Assembly (NCBI GenBank): GCA_902785105.1
Contig: CACZXF010000015.1
Location: forward strand, 1-61,827
Reading direction: 5' to 3'
Length of the DNA: 61,827 bases
Origin: an uncultured Eubacteriales bacterium
GTDB taxonomy: Bacteria; Bacillota; Clostridia; Christensenellales; Aristaeellaceae
The notes under the pieces are model-generated. The model was not told the DNA's origin. It did no database searches and saw nothing but the letters and a program-made list of their open reading frames with translations. This document shows positions 17,103 through 24,733 of the stretch, one piece after another. Position 1 is the first letter of the stretch, and every line of letters starts with the position of its first letter. The position numbers were made by a program, and so were the translations under genes.

Positions 17103-17852
17103 TTACGATTTTTTAATACTATCGAATTCGAAGGTATTCAAGAACTGCCGGGCGCGCTCGGTCTGCGGGTGGTGGAAGAACTGATCCGGGGCGCCCTCTT
17201 CAGCGATGTGACCGCCATCCAGAAAGATCACCCGATCGGCCACGGCCTCGGCGAAGCGCATCTCATGGGTGACGATCAGCATCGTCATGCCGTCCCGCGC
17301 CAAATCCAGCACCACGTTCAGCACCTCGCGCACCATCTCCGGGTCCAGGGCGGCGGTGATCTCATCCAGTAATAACATGCGGGGGTGCATCAGCAGCGCC
17401 CGAACCAGCGCCACACGCTGCTTTTGTCCGCCGGAGAGCTGCCGGGGCAGCGCGTGGAGCTTGTCGGCCAGACCCACCCGTGCCAGCGCTGCTTTGGCCT
17501 CGGCTTCGACCTCCGCCTTCGGCCGCTTCAACGCCTGAACCGGGCCCAGGGACAGATTGCCCAGCACGTCCATGTGGGGGAACAGATCGTAGCTCTGGAA
17601 CACCATGCCGATCTGCCGGCGCACCGCCACCATATCCCCGCCGCCGACGGGCTTGCCGTCCAGCAATATCTCTCCGCCGTCCGGCTGCTCCAGACGGTTG
17701 ATGCAGCGCAGCAGCGTGCTCTTGCCGCAGCCGCTGGCCCCCACGATGACGATCACCTCGCCCTCCCGCACCGAGAAGGAGATGTCGTTCAGCACGCCCG
17801 CGCCGTCAAAGCGCTTGGTCAGATTGCGGATTTCAAGAACGGTCTTTTCCAT
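17103..17852 (-). CDS. Polar amino acid ABC transporter ATP-binding protein
   Basis: A 249-residue ABC ATPase of the GlnQ/HisP class. Walker A is GASGCGKSTLL, the signature is LSGGQKQRVAL, Walker B is MLLLDEITAAL, and the H-loop is in VTHEM. It energises the two permeases encoded just upstream (six bases between its start and the preceding stop). The binding protein lies downstream in a separate unit; the promoter of that unit overlaps or closely follows the end of this gene. Confidence 0.93.
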   Translation of the reverse strand: MEKTVLEIRNLTKRFDGAGVLNDISFSVREGEVIVIVGASGCGKSTLLRCINRLEQPDGGEILLDGKPVGGGDMVAVRRQIGMVFQSYDLFPHMDVLGNLSLGPVQALKRPKAEVEAEAKAALARVGLADKLHALPRQLSGGQKQRVALVRALLMHPRMLLLDEITAALDPEMVREVLNVVLDLARDGMTMLIVTHEMRFAEAVADRVIFLDGGHIAEEGAPDQFFHHPQTERARQFLNTFEFDSIKKS

Positions 17853-17858
17853 GTTAAG

Positions 17859-18527
17859 TCAGCTCCACTTCTTTTCCAGCCAGCCCGCGGCCAGCGATAT
17901 GGGCCAGCAGGCGAAGAAATACAGGAAGAACACCACGGCGTAGATCCACACCGCGGCCTGAGGCGCGTCGTAGCGGGCGGCGTCGATGATCTGACTGCCC
18001 ACCTTCAACACCTCCACCACGCCGATGAGCATCACCAGCGAGGTGGTCTTGATCATGCGGGTGGCCAGGTTGATGGCCTGGGGGATCAACCGCCGGGCGG
18101 CCTGGGGCAGCAGCACGTAGCGCCAGCTTTGCGCTTTGGTGAGTCCCAGGGCGGCAGCGCTCTCCCGCTGATGGGCGGGGATGGAGGTGATGGCCCCCCG
18201 CACCAGATCGCCCATCTCCCCGGCCCCCCAGAATGTGAACACGATCACCGCCGCGGCTTCCCCGGAGAGCTGGAGATTGAAGGTTTTGGCAAGCCCGAAG
18301 TACACCAGAAACAGCAGCACGAGCTGGGGCACGATGCGCACCGTTTCCAGCCACAGCCGCATGAGTGCGTGAATGACGGGATTTTTCAGCGTCATCAGCA
18401 CGCCCACCGCCAGCCCCAGCACCACGGAAAGAGCTACGGAGATCAGGGACAGCTCAAGCGTCACCCCAAGGCCGCCCATCAGGCGCTGAAAGTTGTTGCC
18501 CTTAAACAGCACGGCCAAATCCTGCAT
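17859..18527 (-). CDS. Polar amino acid ABC transporter permease 2
   Basis: A 222-residue inner-membrane permease with several hydrophobic segments. The EAA loop has the form 'ESAAALGLTKAQSWRYVLLPQA', typical of His/Glu/polar amino-acid (HisM-type) permeases. It overlaps the preceding permease by 26 bases and is followed closely by the ATPase, so all three are translated from one message. Confidence 0.92.
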   Translation of the reverse strand: MQDLAVLFKGNNFQRLMGGLGVTLELSLISVALSVVLGLAVGVLMTLKNPVIHALMRLWLETVRIVPQLVLLFLVYFGLAKTFNLQLSGEAAAVIVFTFWGAGEMGDLVRGAITSIPAHQRESAAALGLTKAQSWRYVLLPQAARRLIPQAINLATRMIKTTSLVMLIGVVEVLKVGSQIIDAARYDAPQAAVWIYAVVFFLYFFACWPISLAAGWLEKKWS

Positions 18528-19167
18528 GGCGAAGCCTCCTTTCCAGCAGCGAAAACGCGATGGACAGCGGCAGCAGCAGCGCCAGATAAGCCACCGTCAG
18601 CATCAGCAGCGCCTCGTCGGTTTTGTAATACATGCCGATCAGATCCTTCGCCACGTACATCAAATCCACCAGCGCCACCGCGCTGAACACGCTGGTCTCC
18701 TTGATCAGGAAAACCGCGTTGGCCCCGATGGCGGGGATGGCGGTCGCCAGCGCCTGGGGGAGTATCACAAAGCGCAGATTTTGGGCCGGGGTCAGTCCCA
18801 GGCACAGCCCCGCCTCGTTTTGCACCGGGTCCACCGCCTCCATGCCGCTGCGCAGGGCCTCGGCCATGTAGGCGCCGCCCAGAAAGGTCAGCCCCGTTAC
18901 GGCGCAGGTCTCCGCCGACAGCTTGATGCCCACCTTCGGCAGGCCGAAATACAGAAAGAAGAGCTGGACCAGCAGCGGCGTGTTCCGCGCCAGCTCGATA
19001 TAGGCTCCGGCGACGCGCCGAACTACAGGCACCTTCGCAAACCGCACCCAACAGCACACCGCGCCTACCACCAGCGACAAAAGTATGCCCGCCGCCCCCA
19101 ATCGGAGCGTCAATCCCGCCGCCTTCACGTACATCGGCAGGAATTTCCTCATGAATTCCGTGTCCAT
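18502..19167 (-). CDS. Polar amino acid ABC transporter permease 1
   Basis: A 221-residue permease of the same family, with the EAA loop 'NEAGLCLGLTPAQNLRFVILPQAL' and ARNTPLLVQLFFLYFGLP, a signature of amino-acid ABC permeases. It is the first structural gene after leader peptide 2 and its terminator, and pairs with permease 2 as a probable heterodimer. Confidence 0.92.
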   Translation of the reverse strand: MDTEFMRKFLPMYVKAAGLTLRLGAAGILLSLVVGAVCCWVRFAKVPVVRRVAGAYIELARNTPLLVQLFFLYFGLPKVGIKLSAETCAVTGLTFLGGAYMAEALRSGMEAVDPVQNEAGLCLGLTPAQNLRFVILPQALATAIPAIGANAVFLIKETSVFSAVALVDLMYVAKDLIGMYYKTDEALLMLTVAYLALLLPLSIAFSLLERRLRHAGFGRAV

Positions 19168-19190
19168 AAGCCATGCCCCCTACATTGACA

Positions 19191-19218
19191 AAAGAAAAAC
19201 AGCGGCACGCGGCCGCTG
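19191..19218 (-). terminator. Attenuator-type terminator before permease 1
   Basis: On the minus strand CAGCGGC-CGCGT-GCCGCTG (19200-19218) followed by TTTTTCTTT. It lies between the Cys-codon leader 2 stop and the permease 1 start, 24 bases before the latter, so transcripts must read through it. Confidence 0.87.
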
Positions 19219-19259
19219 CATACTATGCTTGAAAAACATCATCGGCGCGCGGGCATGGT

Positions 19260-19316
19260 TCACCTCATCCCGCGGCAACACGCCTCCGCGTGCGCGAAAT
19301 CAAACTGATACGTCAT
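19260..19316 (-). CDS. Cys-codon leader peptide 2 (18 residues)
   Basis: A short ORF reading MTYQFDFAHAEACCRGMR with a tandem Cys pair four codons from its end. GGAGG (19325-19329) lies 8 bases before the ATG, and a consensus promoter is just upstream. It is followed by an intrinsic terminator and the permease-permease-ATPase genes. CCGCGGG, which includes bases after the Cys codons, can pair with CCCGCG just beyond the stop, giving alternative folds. Attenuation by cysteine supply is inferred by parallel with leader 1; the two peptides share little sequence beyond the Cys pair. Confidence 0.72.
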   Translation of the reverse strand: MTYQFDFAHAEACCRGMR

Positions 19317-19340
19317 AATACCCGCCTCCATTTGAAAATT

Positions 19341-19369
19341 AGTATATCTCTATATACATATTATGTCAA
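19341..19369 (-). promoter_or_regulatory. Consensus promoter of leader 2 / permease-ATPase unit
   Basis: Minus-strand -35 TTGACA (19364-19369), a 17-base spacer and -10 TATACT (19341-19346). The leader peptide start is about 25 bases downstream of the -10. Confidence 0.87.
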
Positions 19370-19463
19370 TGGGTTTATAGAAACTTAATTCGCTGGTATG
19401 ATTGACGGGGTATACACGGTATGTTTCCGCAGGGACGCTATTCAAACATTTTTACGCAGATAC

Positions 19464-19492
19464 TGGACACCACAGTCAAATGGTGATAAAAT
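19464..19492 (+). promoter_or_regulatory. Promoter of the esterase/ATP-grasp pair
   Basis: -35 TGGACA (19464-19469), a 17-base spacer, -10 TAAAAT (19487-19492), 30 bases before the esterase start. Confidence 0.65.
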
Positions 19493-19521
19493 AGCCATAT
19501 TCACGATGAGAGGACGATTCT

Positions 19522-20262
19522 ATGTTCAGAGAAGAATTGACCCATTACAGCCAGTCGCTTGAAAAAGAGATGCACATGATGATCTATGGCGAGGCCGGAA
19601 TGCCGATACTGTGCTTTCCGACCCAGGATTCCATGTGCCACAACTACGAGGACTTCGGCATGATCGACAACCTGTCGGATTTTATCGAGGGCGGTCGGAT
19701 ACAGTTGTTTGTGGTGGACACCGTGGACGCCGAGAGTTGGTCGGCGAGGGGAGCCGACAACAGCCGACGCTCTGCCCGGCAGGAGCAGTATTTTCACTAC
19801 ATCGTGGATGAGGTCCTGCCGCTGATGCACAAGCGCAACCCGGAGGTCCCCGCCGTGACGGGCTTCAGCATGGGCGCGGACCACGCCGTCATCACCTTCC
19901 TGCGCCGCCCGGACCTGTTCCGCGGCCTGATCGCCCTGTCCGGCGTATACGACGCGGACTACTTCTTCGACGGCTGGATGGACCCCACGCTCTACGACAA
20001 CTCCCCGGAGCGCTTCCTGCCGAACATGCCCGTCGATCATCCCTATATCGAGCTGTACAACGCCCGCACCATGATCCTCTGCTGCGGACAGGGAGCCTGG
20101 GAGGAGGACGGCGTGCGCACGCTCAGGAACCTTGAGCGGCAGTTCAAGGAGAAGGGCATCCACGCCTGGTGCGATTTCTGGGGTTACGACGTGAACCACG
20201 ACTGGCCCTGGTGGTTCAAGCAGATGCGCTATTTCCTGCCCTTCCTGCTCGGAGACCAATGA
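19522..20262 (+). CDS. Esterase-family alpha/beta hydrolase
   Basis: A 246-residue alpha/beta-hydrolase of the esterase D/Fes-like group. The nucleophile elbow is GFSMGADHAV; the likely catalytic His is in the C-terminal NHDWPWW segment. No signal peptide is visible, so it is likely cytoplasmic. It lies 15 bases upstream of an ATP-grasp protein gene and shares its promoter. The substrate is unknown; pairing with a ligase suggests they act on the same ester or peptide-like compound. Confidence 0.82.
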   Translation: MFREELTHYSQSLEKEMHMMIYGEAGMPILCFPTQDSMCHNYEDFGMIDNLSDFIEGGRIQLFVVDTVDAESWSARGADNSRRSARQEQYFHYIVDEVLPLMHKRNPEVPAVTGFSMGADHAVITFLRRPDLFRGLIALSGVYDADYFFDGWMDPTLYDNSPERFLPNMPVDHPYIELYNARTMILCCGQGAWEEDGVRTLRNLERQFKEKGIHAWCDFWGYDVNHDWPWWFKQMRYFLPFLLGDQ

Positions 20263-20277
20263 AAAGGATATGATATT

Positions 20278-21459
20278 ATGAATTTCATCTTCATTTCCCC
20301 GCACTTTCCCCACACCTACTGGCAGTTCTGCGACCGCCTGCGCGGCGACGGCGTGAACGTGCTGGGCATTGGCGACGCGCCCTATGACAGCCTCGAGGGT
20401 CCGCTGAAGGCGGCGCTGACGGAATATTACCGCGTGGACAATCTGGAGGACTACGACAAGGTCTACCGCGCGGTGGCCTTCTTCGCCTTCAAGTACGGCA
20501 AGGTGGACTGGATCGAGTCCATGAACGAATACTGGCTGGAGCAGGATGCCCGCCTGCGCACGGATTTCAACGTCACCACGGGCATTCAAAGCGACCGCAT
20601 CGGTTTCATCAAGGAGAAGTCCCTGATGAAGGGCCTCTATCTCCAGGCTGGCATTCCCACCGCCCGCCAGCACGTCGTCTCCAACCGGGAGGCCGGACGG
20701 GCCTTCATCGGCGAGGTGGGCTATCCCGTCATCGTGAAGCCCGACATCGGCGTGGGCGCGACCGATACCTGGAAGCTGGAAAACGACGCCGACTTTGAGT
20801 CCTTCTACGACCACCTGCCCGCCGCGCCCTATGTGATGGAGGAATTCATCCGGGGCGACATCTGCTCCTACGACGCGATACTGGATTCCCACTGCGAGCC
20901 GCTGTTCGAGAGCATGACGGTCTGGCCGCCGGTCATGGACATCGTGAACAAGGATTTGGACCTGATGTATTACACCTGTCCCGACGTGCCCGAGGGCCTT
21001 CGCGCGCTGGGCCGCAAAACCGTCAAGGCATTCGGCGTGGACCGGCGCTTCGTCCACCTGGAGTTCTTCCGCCTGACCGAGGCGCGAAGGGGACTGGGTA
21101 ATGTCGGCGACTTCGTGGCCCTGGAGGTCAACATGCGCCCCGCCGGCGGCTACACCCCGGATATGATGGACTTCGCCCATTCCACCGACGTGTATAAGAT
21201 CTATGCGGACATGGTGGCCTTCGACCAGCGCCGCCTGCCGGAGCCCACCGAGCACTTCTACTGCGTCTACGCCAGCCGCAAGGACGGACACACCTATTCC
21301 CGCACCCATGAGGACATCATGGCCCGCTACGGCGGAAACATGGTGATGCAGGAGGAAATGCCCCCCATGAACTGGCCCCAGATGGGTCGGTACATGTACA
21401 CCGCCAAGCTGCGCACCTTCGAGGAGGCTCAAGCCTTCATCGATTGGGTGCAGGGCTGA
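20278..21459 (+). CDS. ATP-grasp domain-containing protein
   Basis: A 393-residue ATP-grasp ligase-type protein. It has VGYPVIVKPDIGVGATDTW (ATP-binding loop), APYVMEEFIRGDICSYDAIL and LEVNMRPAGGYTPDMM (metal-binding Glu/Asn region). Such enzymes join a carboxylate to an amine or thiol using ATP. The product is not predictable. It is co-transcribed with the esterase and followed by a strong terminator. Confidence 0.85.
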   Translation: MNFIFISPHFPHTYWQFCDRLRGDGVNVLGIGDAPYDSLEGPLKAALTEYYRVDNLEDYDKVYRAVAFFAFKYGKVDWIESMNEYWLEQDARLRTDFNVTTGIQSDRIGFIKEKSLMKGLYLQAGIPTARQHVVSNREAGRAFIGEVGYPVIVKPDIGVGATDTWKLENDADFESFYDHLPAAPYVMEEFIRGDICSYDAILDSHCEPLFESMTVWPPVMDIVNKDLDLMYYTCPDVPEGLRALGRKTVKAFGVDRRFVHLEFFRLTEARRGLGNVGDFVALEVNMRPAGGYTPDMMDFAHSTDVYKIYADMVAFDQRRLPEPTEHFYCVYASRKDGHTYSRTHEDIMARYGGNMVMQEEMPPMNWPQMGRYMYTAKLRTFEEAQAFIDWVQG

Positions 21460-21470
21460 CCCTATAGGAA

Positions 21471-21515
21471 CGCCCCGACGATCATGGAACACGATCGTCG
21501 GGGCGCGTTTTATTT
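21471..21515 (+). terminator. Intrinsic terminator after the ATP-grasp gene
   Basis: CGCCCCGACGATC (21471-21483) pairs perfectly with GATCGTCGGGGCG (21493-21505), followed by CGTTTTATTT. It also lies at the end of the convergent DUF3783 gene. Confidence 0.9.
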
Positions 21516-21884
21516 GCTGCGTCGAAAGGCTTCCCGTTCCCGGCAGAGCTCGGCATAGAGCTGGCAGGCGCTCCAGCCGACATTGGTGGGCGTCAGCACC
21601 GCCTTGAGATCGATCCGGGGCAGGGGAGCGCGGCGCAGGGCTTCAAGGAAGCTGTTGAACTGCTCCTCGTTCAGATTGCACATCACCAACATCGGCTCGT
21701 CGAAATTCTCACTGGCCATGGGTGCCGCGCTGACGGGGATGCCGAGCATGGCGCCCAGCGGCAGCGTGAAGCCCTCTCTGGAAATGGCCTTGCATCGCAG
21801 GCCGAGGGCATTACAGATGGCATTGATACCGGTCAGCGTGGCGGCGTTCAGATTGAACGCCAGTATCATCGGCCCGCCCATCAT
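21510..21884 (-). CDS. DUF3783 domain-containing protein
   Basis: A small protein of about 124 residues. The C-terminal half has the DUF3783 pattern, with LVMCNLNEEQFNSFLEALRR followed by IDLKAVLTPTNVGWSACQLYAEL. The function of the family is unknown. The start overlaps the stop of the upstream DUF4432 gene; ATG at 21884 or 21881 (or TTG 21887) are alternatives. It is translationally coupled with that gene. Confidence 0.75.
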   Translation of the reverse strand: MMGGPMILAFNLNAATLTGINAICNALGLRCKAISREGFTLPLGAMLGIPVSAAPMASENFDEPMLVMCNLNEEQFNSFLEALRRAPLPRIDLKAVLTPTNVGWSACQLYAELCREREAFRRSK

Positions 21885-22936
21885 CAACGCTTATGCGCCC
21901 GGGCGATGAATTCCGCGATGCGCGCCTTGTCCTCGCACAGCTCGATGGTGACGTTGAACTCCCGCGTCTCGCCAGGCTCCAGATAGGTCAGCAGGCCTTT
22001 TTCGCGGCTCTCGGCGCGATTGACCACGCTGCTGGTGGTGGGCTCCAGACCCAGCGCGTATTCGCCCGCCCGCATACACTTCCACTCGCACAGCAGCGGG
22101 AACACGGCCTTGTCATAGCGCACCATGGCGGCCAGCCCCAGCTTTTCATTGTGCAGCATGGCGAATGCTTCTCCATCGGTATGCCCGGTATGGAAATAGC
22201 ACTGCTCGTCGCGGCCGATGCCGGGGGCCTCCATGACGTCGTAGTTGTCCATGCCCTCGGCGGCGAAGTCCGTGCGGGGTTCGATCTCGGTGGTGGAGAA
22301 GTAGGCGCGCGTGCCCTCGTCCAGCATGGGATAGCCGAAGTTGATGTGATACACCAGCATCAGCGGCGAAGTGGCGAAGCCCTGGTTTTCCACGGTATCC
22401 CGGATGTGCAGCTCGTTGCGCTCGGTGTCCAGCCGGAGGCGGCGCTTCATCACCATGTTGGGGCCAAAGACCTCCGCCTCGCGGACCTCGCCGGCCACGC
22501 ACAGCACCTTGTCGTCGCCCTCGTATTCCGCCCAGGCGGAGACCCCGGAGGCTGGCAGGTTGTCAAAGGGACCGTGCAGGCCCAGCGCCTTGCCCTCGTC
22601 CACGCCCGCCGCGCCGGCGTAGGTCAGGCCGCAGGTGGTCAGCATTCCCGCGTAAAACTGTTTGAGGAAGCCGCTGGCCCCGTCCTCCACGTACAGATAG
22701 GGGGAGCGCACGCCCACCTTGTTCAGCAGGCCGATGTTTGTGCCCTTGTAGGAGAGATAGGGGATGTCCAGCCCGCGGTCGGCCAGCGCCGTCAGCTCCA
22801 TGCCCCTGCCGTTCTTCAGCGTCAGAGCGCGCATGCCCCGGTTGGGCCCGTCGTTGAATATGAAATCCCTGATGCCGCACAGCGCCGAGGGATCGCCGCA
22901 CCACTTCCGCAGCTCGAATTCCTGTGATTTCTTCAT
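21884..22936 (-). CDS. DUF4432 aldose-1-epimerase-like protein
   Basis: A 350-residue protein of the mutarotase-fold DUF4432 group. It has GMRALTLKNGRGMELTALADRGLDI near the N-terminus, YHINFGYPMLDEG in the middle and LGLEPTTSSV toward the end. A role in sugar or sugar-acid anomer conversion is inferred from the fold. The start at 22936 follows GGAGG nine bases away; an upstream in-frame ATG at 22966 is rejected. Confidence 0.83.
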   Translation of the reverse strand: MKKSQEFELRKWCGDPSALCGIRDFIFNDGPNRGMRALTLKNGRGMELTALADRGLDIPYLSYKGTNIGLLNKVGVRSPYLYVEDGASGFLKQFYAGMLTTCGLTYAGAAGVDEGKALGLHGPFDNLPASGVSAWAEYEGDDKVLCVAGEVREAEVFGPNMVMKRRLRLDTERNELHIRDTVENQGFATSPLMLVYHINFGYPMLDEGTRAYFSTTEIEPRTDFAAEGMDNYDVMEAPGIGRDEQCYFHTGHTDGEAFAMLHNEKLGLAAMVRYDKAVFPLLCEWKCMRAGEYALGLEPTTSSVVNRAESREKGLLTYLEPGETREFNVTIELCEDKARIAEFIARAHKR

Positions 22937-22986
22937 GTGAGATTGCCTCCGTTTCAGGGTCGTCAACCCATTTCTTAACAGTTATT

Positions 22987-23016
22987 ATTATAAGCAATCC
23001 TGGCCGCCCTTGTCAA
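22987..23016 (-). promoter_or_regulatory. Promoter of the DUF4432-DUF3783 unit
   Basis: Minus-strand -35 TTGACA (23011-23016), an 18-base spacer and -10 TATAAT (22987-22992). Confidence 0.75.
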
Positions 23017-23036
23017 CCGATTTATCACAAACCGGC

Positions 23037-23065
23037 TTGCAGGCGACGAGCGACGGGCGTATGAT
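23037..23065 (+). promoter_or_regulatory. Promoter of the M18 aminopeptidase gene
   Basis: -35 TTGCAG (23037-23042), a 17-base spacer and -10 TATGAT (23060-23065), 28 bases before the ATG. Divergent from the DUF4432 promoter. Confidence 0.65.
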
Positions 23066-23093
23066 AGAATAAGAAATACAATCGGAGGCAAAT

Positions 23094-24380
23094 ATGGACA
23101 ATATAAAGGGATTGAAGGATTTTATCAAGGCGTCCCCGACGGCTTTCCACGCTGTGGACGCGCTCAAAAGGATGCTTTCCACGGCGGGCTTCGAGGCGCT
23201 GGACGAGTGTCAGGCTTGGCGGCTTGAAAGGGGACACAGCTATTATGTGACGCGAAACCTGTCCTCTCTCATAGCTTTTCGCATCCCCGAAGGAAAACTG
23301 GACCATTTTCAGATCACCGCCAGCCATTCCGACTCCCCGGCGTTCAAATTAAAGCCCGCTTCAAAGCGGGACTGTCAAGGCTATGCGGTGCTGAACGTGG
23401 AAAAATACGGCGGGATGATCATGACGACATGGTTTGACCGCCCTCTTTCCATCGCCGGGCGGGTGATTATTGAAACCCCGGAGGGCATGGAGGCGCGGCT
23501 GGTCTCCATCGACCGCGACCTGGCCCTGATCCCCAATATGCCCATCCACTTCAATCGCCAGGTCAATGACGGTGTAAAGCTCAATCCCCAGGTGGACATG
23601 CTGCCCATCATCGGCCCTGCGGGAACGGATCTCAACGCGCTGATCGCCTCGGCGGCGGGCGTTTCCCCCGAGCAAATTCTCGGTGGCGACCTCTTCCTGG
23701 TCAACCGGGACGCGCCGCGGCTGTGGGGCGCGAATAACGAGTATATTGCTTCTCCGCGTTTGGACGACCTGATGTGCGCCTATACCTCCGCCCAGGCGCT
23801 GATTGAGGCAAAGCCATCGGAGCATGTGGATGTGCTGTGCGTTTTCGACAACGAGGAGGTCGGCAGTGGCACCCGACAAGGCGCGGATTCTACGCTGTTG
23901 TTTGAAATATTATGCCGAATCGCCGGAGCAATGGGGGAGGGATTAGAAACAATGTTGGCCCGAAGCTTCATGGTCTCCGCCGACAACGCTCACGCCATCC
24001 ATCCCAACCATCCCGAACAATATGACGCGGAAAACCGGGTCGCCATGAACGGCGGCGTCGTGGTCAAGTTCAACGCCAATCAGAAGTACACCAGCGACGG
24101 CGTTTCCCTGGCCGTCTTTGAAGCCATCTGCAAGCGGGCAGGTGTCCCCGTGCAGCACTTTGCCAACCGCTCGGACATCGCCGGCGGCTCAACGCTGGGC
24201 AACATCGCCAACACCCACGCCTCCATGATCTCCGTGGACATCGGCCTGGCTCAGCTCGCCATGCACTCTGCCAATGAATCCGCCGGGAACAAGGACATCG
24301 ACTATATGATCAATGCTCTCCGCGCTTTCCATGAGACGGAAATCAGGGTTGTAAGAGACGGATTTATACAAATCAGATAA
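23094..24380 (+). CDS. apeB: M18 family aminopeptidase
   Basis: A 428-residue M18 aspartyl-type aminopeptidase, close to the usual length. Metal-ligand and catalytic contexts are visible: ASHSDSPAFKL (His/Asp), FDNEEVGSGTRQGADS (Glu-Glu) and FANRSDIAGGSTLGNI. It removes N-terminal residues from peptides in the cytoplasm using two zinc ions. The start follows CGGAGG. It stands alone, with its own promoter and a terminator shared with the convergent operon. Confidence 0.93.
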   Translation: MDNIKGLKDFIKASPTAFHAVDALKRMLSTAGFEALDECQAWRLERGHSYYVTRNLSSLIAFRIPEGKLDHFQITASHSDSPAFKLKPASKRDCQGYAVLNVEKYGGMIMTTWFDRPLSIAGRVIIETPEGMEARLVSIDRDLALIPNMPIHFNRQVNDGVKLNPQVDMLPIIGPAGTDLNALIASAAGVSPEQILGGDLFLVNRDAPRLWGANNEYIASPRLDDLMCAYTSAQALIEAKPSEHVDVLCVFDNEEVGSGTRQGADSTLLFEILCRIAGAMGEGLETMLARSFMVSADNAHAIHPNHPEQYDAENRVAMNGGVVVKFNANQKYTSDGVSLAVFEAICKRAGVPVQHFANRSDIAGGSTLGNIANTHASMISVDIGLAQLAMHSANESAGNKDIDYMINALRAFHETEIRVVRDGFIQIR

Positions 24381-24418
24381 AAAAACAGCACCGCCGGGTC
24401 AATGAACGGCGGTGCTGT
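24378..24418 (-). terminator. Terminator of the ecf-truA operon
   Basis: ACAGCACCGCCG (24385-24396) pairs with CGGCGGTGCTGT (24407-24418). On the minus strand it is followed by TTTTTTT, so it ends the long minus-strand operon and may act weakly on the plus strand. Confidence 0.88.
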
Positions 24419-24429
24419 AATGCTATTCC

Positions 24430-24717
24430 TCAGAACTCAAAATCGCAGGCGACGGAGGCGCTGCGGACCTCGTGCATGCGCTTTTTGACGGGCATGTGGA
24501 CGGGGTGGGTCTGATAGGCCTGGAAGGATTCCATGCTGTCGAAGGTGGTGATGAGGGCCAGGTCGTAGGAGCGCTCGCTGTGGTAGACGTCCGCGCCGGC
24601 CTCCAGATCCAGCATACCCTCAATGCGGCCCTTCATGCCGTAGAAGTTCTTCACGAGCTGTGGGATCTCATCCTTGAATTCATCCTTGATCTTGAACATG
24701 ACGATGTGACGGATCAT
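24430..24717 (-). CDS. Dabb (stress-responsive alpha/beta barrel) domain protein
   Basis: A 95-residue protein with the Dabb pattern: MIRHIVMFKIKDEF at the start, YDLALITTFDSMESFQAYQTHPVH in the second half. Dabb proteins are dimeric ferredoxin-like barrels of mostly unknown function. The ATG at 24717 follows GGAGG; longer in-frame readings overlap the HAD gene. It is the last gene of the ecf-truA operon. Confidence 0.85.
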   Translation of the reverse strand: MIRHIVMFKIKDEFKDEIPQLVKNFYGMKGRIEGMLDLEAGADVYHSERSYDLALITTFDSMESFQAYQTHPVHMPVKKRMHEVRSASVACDFEF

Positions 24718-24733
24718 TGCGCATACCTCCTGA

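Noticed and set aside
19501-21492. A 663-codon open frame on the minus strand spanning two genes
   Set aside because: It is antisense to the esterase and ATP-grasp genes, has the His/Val/Gly-rich composition of an antisense GC-rich frame and no ribosome binding site; the plus-strand frames have clear family motifs.
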